A stretch of DNA of 12,405 nucleotides from Clostridiales bacterium (lineage in GTDB: Bacteria; Bacillota; Clostridia; Oscillospirales; Oscillospiraceae), in the NCBI GenBank assembly GCA_019422005.1, contig JAHZEF010000024.1:3483-15887 (forward strand), given 5' to 3'. Position 1 is the first letter of the stretch. Each line of letters opens with the position of its first letter. A model generated the notes under the pieces. That model searched no databases. It was not told the origin of the DNA and was given only the letters and a program-made list of their open reading frames with translations. Shown piece by piece: positions 7,705-12,405 of this stretch. Position numbers and translations under genes: made by a program.

Positions 7705-8151
7705 ATGCTGAATCACGTACCGAAGATCCTCTCTCCGGAACTGCTGAAGGTGCTTTGCGAGATGGGCCACAGCGATGTGATCGTGTTGGGCGACGGCAAT
7801 TTCCCGGCCGACCGCTTTGCGCATGAGGGAAACTGCAAACTGGTTCGCTGCGACGGCCATGGCGTGCCGGAGCTGCTGGATGCCATTCTGACCATGATTC
7901 CTCTGGACACCTATGTGGATCATCCGGTGCATCTGATGGAGACGTCAGCGTGCGACAGGGAGCTGGAGATCCCGATCTGGGATGTGTACAAGAAGATCGT
8001 TGCGGCCCACGACCCGAGAGGGGAAGCGGCGTTTGGTACATACGAGCGGTTTGCCTTTTATGAAAACGCGAAGAAGTCGTACTGCATTGTCCAGACCGGG
8101 GAGGAAGCGATTTACGCCAATATCGCCCTGCAGAAAGGCGTCATCCAATAA
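7705..8151 (+). CDS. fucU: L-fucose mutarotase (RbsD/FucU family)
   Basis: 148 residues (E. coli FucU has 140), from the ATG at 7705 preceded by GGGGGGAG in the 14-base gap after fucI; the longer open frame back to 7537 overlaps fucI and is not used. It catalyses exchange of the alpha and beta anomers of fucose, feeding FucI with its preferred form. The sequence follows recalled E. coli FucU closely: LSPELLKVLCEMGH with the conserved H22, GDGNFPAD with D30, then RFAFYENAKK and the end IVQTGEEAIYANIALQKGV. Ring-forming cytoplasmic enzyme. Last gene of the lacI/fucI side, ending 29 bases before a terminator. The fucI-fucU pair is the best evidence that the locus is for fucose rather than rhamnose. 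Confidence 0.95.
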   Translation: MLNHVPKILSPELLKVLCEMGHSDVIVLGDGNFPADRFAHEGNCKLVRCDGHGVPELLDAILTMIPLDTYVDHPVHLMETSACDRELEIPIWDVYKKIVAAHDPRGEAAFGTYERFAFYENAKKSYCIVQTGEEAIYANIALQKGVIQ

Positions 8152-8180
8152 TACGGGAAGCCGGAAAGCGCATATGGCCG

Positions 8181-8215
8181 AACCCGCCGTGAACGAAAGT
8201 TCGCGGCGGGTTTTT
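8181..8215 (+). terminator. Intrinsic terminator after fucU
   Basis: A 14-bp stem (8181-8194 with 8199-8212, one G-U pair) closed by a GAAA tetraloop and ending in TTTTT at 8211-8215. Clear rho-independent terminator for the fucI-fucU operon. Confidence 0.93.
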
Positions 8216-8487
8216 CCGCTGTCCCGGGCGGGAGGCCGGCTTTGCAGTGCTGAGATGCAGCTCCATGGGGGACACGGCATGCCGGCGGCCGCTCCCGCCC
8301 TCCGGAAAGGCCCGGCTCCGCGGGCGCCTGCCTTTCCGGGAGGGCTGCCGGCAGGCTGCGGATTTCGCGGCGGCGGCATCCCGGCGGCCCCCTGCCGGAC
8401 AGAGACGCAGCATATGGGGACGCGGAATGCGTATGCGGACGGAGAAAACAAAAGGGGGCCGCCGTGCAGGGCCTCCGGCAATTGACA
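8216..8487. other. GC-rich, highly self-complementary intergenic stretch
   Basis: No credible gene: open frames here lack ribosome sites and recognisable protein. It holds nested inverted repeats. GGGCGGGAG (8226-8234) pairs with CTCCCGCCC (8292-8300), and 8297-8311 pairs with 8330-8345 (15 bp, one bulge). TGCCGGC (8280-8286) pairs with GCCGGCA (8347-8353). The first and second pairings share bases and exclude each other. It lies between the fucU terminator and the end of the importer operon, so it is either a 3' UTR, a structured RNA or a degenerate repeat. Confidence 0.5.
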
Positions 8488-8516
8488 GGGCGCACGGAGA
8501 AATTCTCCGTGCGCCC
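8488..8516 (-). terminator. Hairpin after the importer operon, probable terminator
   Basis: GGGCGCACGGAGAA pairs with TTCTCCGTGCGCCC, a perfect 14-bp stem with a minimal loop, 36 bases past the binding-protein stop. No proper U-tract follows on the minus strand (TGTCAATTG), so it may stabilise the 3' end rather than terminate by itself. Confidence 0.6.
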
Positions 8517-8552
8517 CGGTAAAAGGAACTGTATTCAGACTGGGATGGGGGA

Positions 8553-9710
8553 TTAGTCGTAGACCAGCAGCGCGATGTCCTCGTCGTCGATATTCTCGGC
8601 ATTGTACCACTTGGCGCCGGTGTCGACATCGGACACGGCTTCGTCGATGGCGGCCTTGTAGGCCATCTCGACGGCATTGTAGCCGATGGAGTAGGGATCC
8701 TGCGTCACGGAACCATAGAACCAGCCCTCACGGACAGCATTCTTCTGGGCGGAGCCGGAGTCGAAGCCGGCGACAATCAGATCCTCATACTTGCCGCCGT
8801 CGGCCAGATCCTGCCCATCGGAAACTGCGGCCAGGAAGCCGGTCACAGCGCCCTCGTTGGAGCAGAAGATGGCGGTGATGCCCTGCGTGGCCAGCAGGGA
8901 GTTGGCGGCAGTCTGCACGGCGGTCGCTTCGGTGGTGGCAGAGACGGCGACCTGGATGATAATGGCGGGGGCGTCGACCTTCTTCTCCCACAGGGTGTGG
9001 CCTTCCACAGAAACCTTGCCGGGCTGATAAGTCTCGGCGATCTCAGCCATTTTGTTGACGAAACCGGTGGTACGGGAGACGATGGATTCGGAGACGGCGT
9101 CCTGGGACAGGCAGCCGATCACAATGGGATTTTCAGAAGTGGCAGCCTGCATGGCGGCGACCAGCGCCTCATTCTCGTTGAACTTTTCCGCGGCGATGGC
9201 GGCGGCAGTTTCGTTGTTGGTGGAAGCGGTGGCCTTGACGGCGCCGGTGGTATCGCCGGGAACGCCGGAGTCAAAACCGATAACGGGAATGTCCTTTTCA
9301 GCGCACTCTTCCAGAATCTCGGTTACGGAGTCGGTGGACAGGGCAGCCAGCGCCATGGCCTTGGGGTTCTTGGCCAGTTCGTTCTTGACCATGTTGACCT
9401 GGGCGTCAATTTCGGTCTCCGATGCGGGGCCGTCGAAATAGATTTCCACGCCGAGGTCAGCGGCGGCAGCGTCAGCGCCGGCCTTTACAGCCTGCCAGAA
9501 CTGGTGCTGGAAGCCTTTTGCCATGACGGGGATATACATGGGCTCGGCGTCGCCGCCGTTGTCCGGGGCGTCGGTTTCAGGGGTATCGGTTTCCGGAGCG
9601 TCGGTTTCCGGGGTATTGCCGTCCGGAGCGGCGGCGGGGTCGTCCTTGGCGCAGGCGCCCAGTGCGAACACCATAACCAGCGCAAGAAGCAATGCGATCA
9701 GTTTTTTCAT
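8553..9710 (-). CDS. Sugar ABC transporter substrate-binding lipoprotein
   Basis: 385 residues. The N terminus is a lipoprotein signal: MKK, a hydrophobic run and the lipobox L17-G-A-C20, so the mature protein is tethered to the outer face of the membrane by C20. An acidic TPETDAPETD-type linker follows at about residues 24-55. Then comes a type I periplasmic-binding fold of the ribose/rhamnose class: GFQHQFWQAVKAGADAAA, IDAQVNMVKNELAKNPKAMALAA, PVIGFDSGVPGD, GITAIFCSNEGAVTGFLAA, VAGFDSGSAQKNAVREGW and VTQDPYSIGY. ATG follows AGGAGG. It is the last gene of the importer operon, 62 bases after the permease. L-fucose as ligand is inferred from the shared operator; the binding residues cannot be assigned by eye. 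Confidence 0.93.
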   Translation of the reverse strand: MKKLIALLLALVMVFALGACAKDDPAAAPDGNTPETDAPETDTPETDAPDNGGDAEPMYIPVMAKGFQHQFWQAVKAGADAAAADLGVEIYFDGPASETEIDAQVNMVKNELAKNPKAMALAALSTDSVTEILEECAEKDIPVIGFDSGVPGDTTGAVKATASTNNETAAAIAAEKFNENEALVAAMQAATSENPIVIGCLSQDAVSESIVSRTTGFVNKMAEIAETYQPGKVSVEGHTLWEKKVDAPAIIIQVAVSATTEATAVQTAANSLLATQGITAIFCSNEGAVTGFLAAVSDGQDLADGGKYEDLIVAGFDSGSAQKNAVREGWFYGSVTQDPYSIGYNAVEMAYKAAIDEAVSDVDTGAKWYNAENIDDEDIALLVYD

Positions 9711-9772
9711 TGTGTTTCCTCCTATGATTTTTTTATTCTAAGCGGGCGGAATTGCACGCGCTTATACGGACG

Positions 9773-10768
9773 TCAGGATTTCTTGACCCGGTTGGCAGCC
9801 TTGGTGCGCTGGATATCCAGCAGGACGGCGCCGATGACCACCAGGCCGGTGAAGAAAGTCTGCCAGGGCGCCTGCAGGCCGCAGGCGGAGAGGCCGTTTT
9901 TCAGAACGGACATGATGAACACGCCGATCAGGGTGCCGACCATGGTGCCGGAACCGCCGGCCATGGAAGTACCGCCGATGACGACGCCGGTGATGCCGTT
10001 CATCTCCTGGCCGTTGCCGGTGCCCGGGGTGATGGTGGTGTAGGCGGCGGCATAGAAGATGCCGGCCATGCCGACGAAGAAGCCGCTGAGCGTATAGACG
10101 GCGACTTTCCAGTTGTCCACGTTGATACCGGACAGGCGGGTCGCCTCTTCATTGGAGCCAATGGCAAAGGTATAGCGGCCGAATTTTGTTTTGTGCAGGA
10201 TCAGCGCCGCGATGATAAAGAAGGCGATCAGCCAGAAGGCGCCCACGGGGAAGCCGTTTACGCCGAAAATGTTGGAACGGATAAAGACACGCTTGAACCA
10301 GCCGCCGACGGGTTCGGTGGCAGTGGGCCAGGTCTGGGACTGAACCTTGGTAATGATGGAACCAAAGCCCTGGGACATCATCATGGTGCCGAGGGTGGAG
10401 ATGAAGGGGGGCAGCTTCAGCTTGGCGACCATAAAGCCGTTGAGGAAGCCGAAGAAGACGCCCACGCCGACGGTCAGAAACAGCGCCAGAACCAGGGGCC
10501 AGTGGTGCTGCTTGAACACATACTCACCCAACAGGACAGAGCACATCATAACGGTGCCGAGGGACAGGTCGATTCCTCCGGTGATGATGATAAACGTTAC
10601 GCCGAAGGCCATGAAGCCGATGTAATAGCTGGACTCCAGGATGTTTTTAAGCATATCCGGCGAAAAGAAGTTATTGCCGAAAATGGAAAAGAAGATGTAC
10701 AGAATGACCAGGGCGGCAGGCGCCAGCAGCTTCTGCAGATCCAGCTTTTTTGTTCCGATTTTGTTCAT
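9773..10768 (-). CDS. Sugar ABC transporter permease (RbsC family)
   Basis: 331 residues with about nine to ten hydrophobic membrane segments. Family motifs include AFGVTFIIITGGIDLSLGTVM near residues 54-74, PFISTLGTMMMSQG, the cytoplasmic loop TKFGRYTFAIGSNEEATRLSGI and GGTSMAGGSGTMVGTLIG. These are typical of BPD_transp_2 permeases for ribose, galactose, xylose and rhamnose. A homodimer would form the channel, with the double-NBD ATPase on the inside and the lipoprotein outside. ATG starts 6 bases after the ATPase stop, with a GGGG ribosome site inside the ATPase end, which points to translational coupling. Confidence 0.94.
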   Translation of the reverse strand: MNKIGTKKLDLQKLLAPAALVILYIFFSIFGNNFFSPDMLKNILESSYYIGFMAFGVTFIIITGGIDLSLGTVMMCSVLLGEYVFKQHHWPLVLALFLTVGVGVFFGFLNGFMVAKLKLPPFISTLGTMMMSQGFGSIITKVQSQTWPTATEPVGGWFKRVFIRSNIFGVNGFPVGAFWLIAFFIIAALILHKTKFGRYTFAIGSNEEATRLSGINVDNWKVAVYTLSGFFVGMAGIFYAAAYTTITPGTGNGQEMNGITGVVIGGTSMAGGSGTMVGTLIGVFIMSVLKNGLSACGLQAPWQTFFTGLVVIGAVLLDIQRTKAANRVKKS

Positions 10769-10774
10769 TGTTGA

Positions 10775-12274
10775 TTACCCCACTTCTCTCATCGTTGCAT
10801 GCAGCATGATTCTCTCCTGCGTGGCTTCCGCGATATCCAGTTCGCCGGTGATCCTGCCCTCACACATGACCATCACGCGGTCGGACATCCGCAGCAGTTC
10901 GGGAAGCTCGGAAGAAATCATGATAATGGACTTGCCGGCTGCCGCAAGCTGGTTCATCAGTTTGTAAATTTCGCTTTTGGCGCCCACGTCGATCCCGCGG
11001 GTGGGTTCGTCAAAAATCAGAATATCACAGTCCCGCAGCAGCCACTTGGCGATTACAACCTTCTGCTGATTGCCGCCGGACAGCGTTCGGACCAGCGTTT
11101 GGGAAGAAGGGGTTTTGATTTTGATCTTTTCAATAAACTCCCTGGTCTGCTTCTCCACCGCTCCGTCCCGTACGAATACCGGGCCGGACAGGCTTTCCAG
11201 GGAAGGCAGCGCGGTATTGTCCGCGACGGAAAGCCCCAGGCACAAGCCGTAGCGCTTGCGGTCCTCAGACAGATAGCCGATGCCGGCGGCAACCGCGTCT
11301 CTGGGCGTGCGGATCCTTGCCTCCCTGCCGTTGATCCGGATGGTGCCGGCTTCGCGCCGGTCCGCGCCGCAGATCAGGCGCATGGTTTCCGTCCGCCCGG
11401 CGCCCATCAGGCCGGCAAAGCCGAGAATTTCGCCTTTGCGCAGTTTGAAGGAAACGTTCTTGACGTCGGCGGATACCAGCCCTTCCGCCTCCAGAACAAC
11501 GGGGGCGTCCCCGGGGACGTTGGAACGGCTCTTTGGTTCTTCATAAATCACGCGCCCGACCATCATCTGCACGACCTGATCGATGGTGGTTTCCGCGGTG
11601 CTGACGGTGTCGACGTACTGGCCGTCGCGCATGACGGTGATCCGGTCGGTGATTTCCTTCAGCTCATCCATGCGGTGGGAAATGTAGATCACGCCCACGC
11701 CGGTCGCCTTCAGGCGGCGGATAAACTTGAAGAGATCCTCAATTTCACTGGTGGTCAGGGCGGCCGAGGGTTCATCCATGATGAGGATCCTGGTGTTGTT
11801 GAAGGAAAGCGCCTTGGCGATTTCCACCATCTGCTGCTTTGCCACGGTCAGCCGCTTGACTGCGGTTTTGGCCGAAATGTTCAGATGCAGGGACTGCAGC
11901 AGGTCGTCTGCCATCCGGTTCTGCTCCCTCTGGTTGAGAAAGGGGCCTTTGGAGGGTTCCCGGCCGACAAAGATATTTTCGGCCACAGTCAGATCCTGCA
12001 TCAGGTTCAATTCCTGGTGGACGATGCTGATCCCCAGCTGCTGGGCGTGATGGGGAGAGGTAATCTCCGTGGGCTTGCCGTAAAGTTCGATGACGCCGTC
12101 ATCCTTGGTGTAAATGCCCGTCAGAATTTTCATCAGCGTGGACTTTCCGGCGCCGTTTTCGCCGATCAGCGCCATAACCTCGCCGGCCTTCAATTCCAAA
12201 TGGGCATTGTCCAAGGCATGGACGCCCGGAAAGTATTTCTGGATTCCATGCATGTTTAGCAGTATCTCAGACAT
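10775..12274 (-). CDS. Sugar ABC transporter ATP-binding protein (RbsA/MglA type, two NBDs)
   Basis: 499 residues with two ATPase domains, the usual size for RbsA. NBD1: Walker A GENGAGKST (38-46), Q-loop Q87, signature region LTVAKQQMVEIAKAL (142-156), Walker B ILIMDEPSAAL and H-loop H200. NBD2: degenerate Walker A GLMGAGRTE (288-296) in which Arg replaces Lys, canonical LSGGNQQ (398-404) and Walker B ILIFDEPTRGID. Its switch region reads ISSEL without His. This asymmetry is normal in the family, where one site is catalytically weak. ATG follows AGGAGG by 11 bases. First gene of the ATPase-permease-binding protein operon; operator T lies between its promoter and start. Confidence 0.95.
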   Translation of the reverse strand: MSEILLNMHGIQKYFPGVHALDNAHLELKAGEVMALIGENGAGKSTLMKILTGIYTKDDGVIELYGKPTEITSPHHAQQLGISIVHQELNLMQDLTVAENIFVGREPSKGPFLNQREQNRMADDLLQSLHLNISAKTAVKRLTVAKQQMVEIAKALSFNNTRILIMDEPSAALTTSEIEDLFKFIRRLKATGVGVIYISHRMDELKEITDRITVMRDGQYVDTVSTAETTIDQVVQMMVGRVIYEEPKSRSNVPGDAPVVLEAEGLVSADVKNVSFKLRKGEILGFAGLMGAGRTETMRLICGADRREAGTIRINGREARIRTPRDAVAAGIGYLSEDRKRYGLCLGLSVADNTALPSLESLSGPVFVRDGAVEKQTREFIEKIKIKTPSSQTLVRTLSGGNQQKVVIAKWLLRDCDILIFDEPTRGIDVGAKSEIYKLMNQLAAAGKSIIMISSELPELLRMSDRVMVMCEGRITGELDIAEATQERIMLHATMREVG

Positions 12275-12316
12275 TCACCGATCATCCTCCTGTTTCTGTC
12301 AAATGGGCCGACTGCA

Positions 12317-12330
12317 ACGAAACGTTTCGC
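12317..12330. promoter_or_regulatory. LacI-type operator T (importer operon)
   Basis: ACGAAACGTTTCGC with a perfect 12-bp palindrome CGAAACGTTTCG at 12318-12329. Shares 13 of 14 bases with operator I. It lies about 20-30 bases downstream of the predicted importer start site. Confidence 0.87.
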
Positions 12331-12355
12331 GATCGGCCGTCATGTCTCTGTACAC

Positions 12356-12364
12356 AGCATACCA
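12356..12364 (-). promoter_or_regulatory. Probable extended -10 promoter of the importer operon
   Basis: On the minus strand TGG-TATGCT forms an extended -10 element (TGN plus a 4 of 6 match to TATAAT). The -35 region is weak. Start expected near 12349, just upstream of operator T. Confidence 0.55.
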
Positions 12365-12405
12365 GAATCAGGGGGAAAGCCGAACAGAATTTCGTCCACC
12401 AAAAG

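Noticed and set aside
8226..8353. CRISPR array or insertion sequence end
   Set aside because: The repeats are inverted and irregular, without regular spacers, transposase or target duplication.
7982..8610. Several open frames over the 8216-8552 gap on both strands
   Set aside because: No ribosome sites or recognisable protein; compositions rich in Arg, Pro and Ala are typical of GC-rich non-coding DNA.

Overview
The window looks like a chromosomal piece of a GC-rich gut-type Clostridia (Firmicutes; Oscillospiraceae/Lachnospiraceae-like). This is judged from AGGAGG ribosome sites, a lipoprotein signal, sigma-A-type promoters, protein styles and high GC. It holds the end of an unrelated fatty-acid locus followed by a compact sugar locus that I read as L-fucose (or the related D-arabinose) uptake and catabolism.

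Layout. 1-654 (+): the last 55 residues of a FabZ-type dehydratase and a MarR-family regulator, closed by a strong bidirectional terminator at 677-721. 749-4391 (-): an operon transcribed as RhaB/FucK-like FGGY kinase, SrlD-like SDR dehydrogenase, PHP-domain metallo-phosphoesterase. 4392-4744: divergent control region. 4745-8151 (+): LacI-family repressor, L-fucose isomerase (FucI), L-fucose mutarotase (FucU), ending in a terminator at 8181-8215. 8216-8552: GC-rich, strongly self-complementary, no credible gene. 8553-12274 (-): ribose/galactose-type ABC importer (double-NBD ATPase, permease, lipoprotein binding protein).

How it fits together. The importer brings in the sugar, FucU interconverts its anomers, FucI makes the ketose and the FGGY kinase phosphorylates it. 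Four near-identical LacI-type operators with the core AAACGTTT (4447-4460, 4712-4725, 5829-5844, 12317-12330) lie in front of the kinase operon, lacI itself, fucI and the importer. This makes a self-contained local regulon whose repressor is almost certainly the encoded LacI protein.

The most interesting point is what is absent. No class II aldolase (FucA) and no FucO-type lactaldehyde reductase is encoded here. The kinase operon instead carries an SDR and a PHP phosphoesterase, which may do an uncharacterised lower-pathway step, unless the aldolase lies elsewhere. Several leader regions also carry unexplained structure: a minus-strand terminator just upstream of the kinase promoter, alternative hairpins around the fucI operator, and a 16-bp palindrome.
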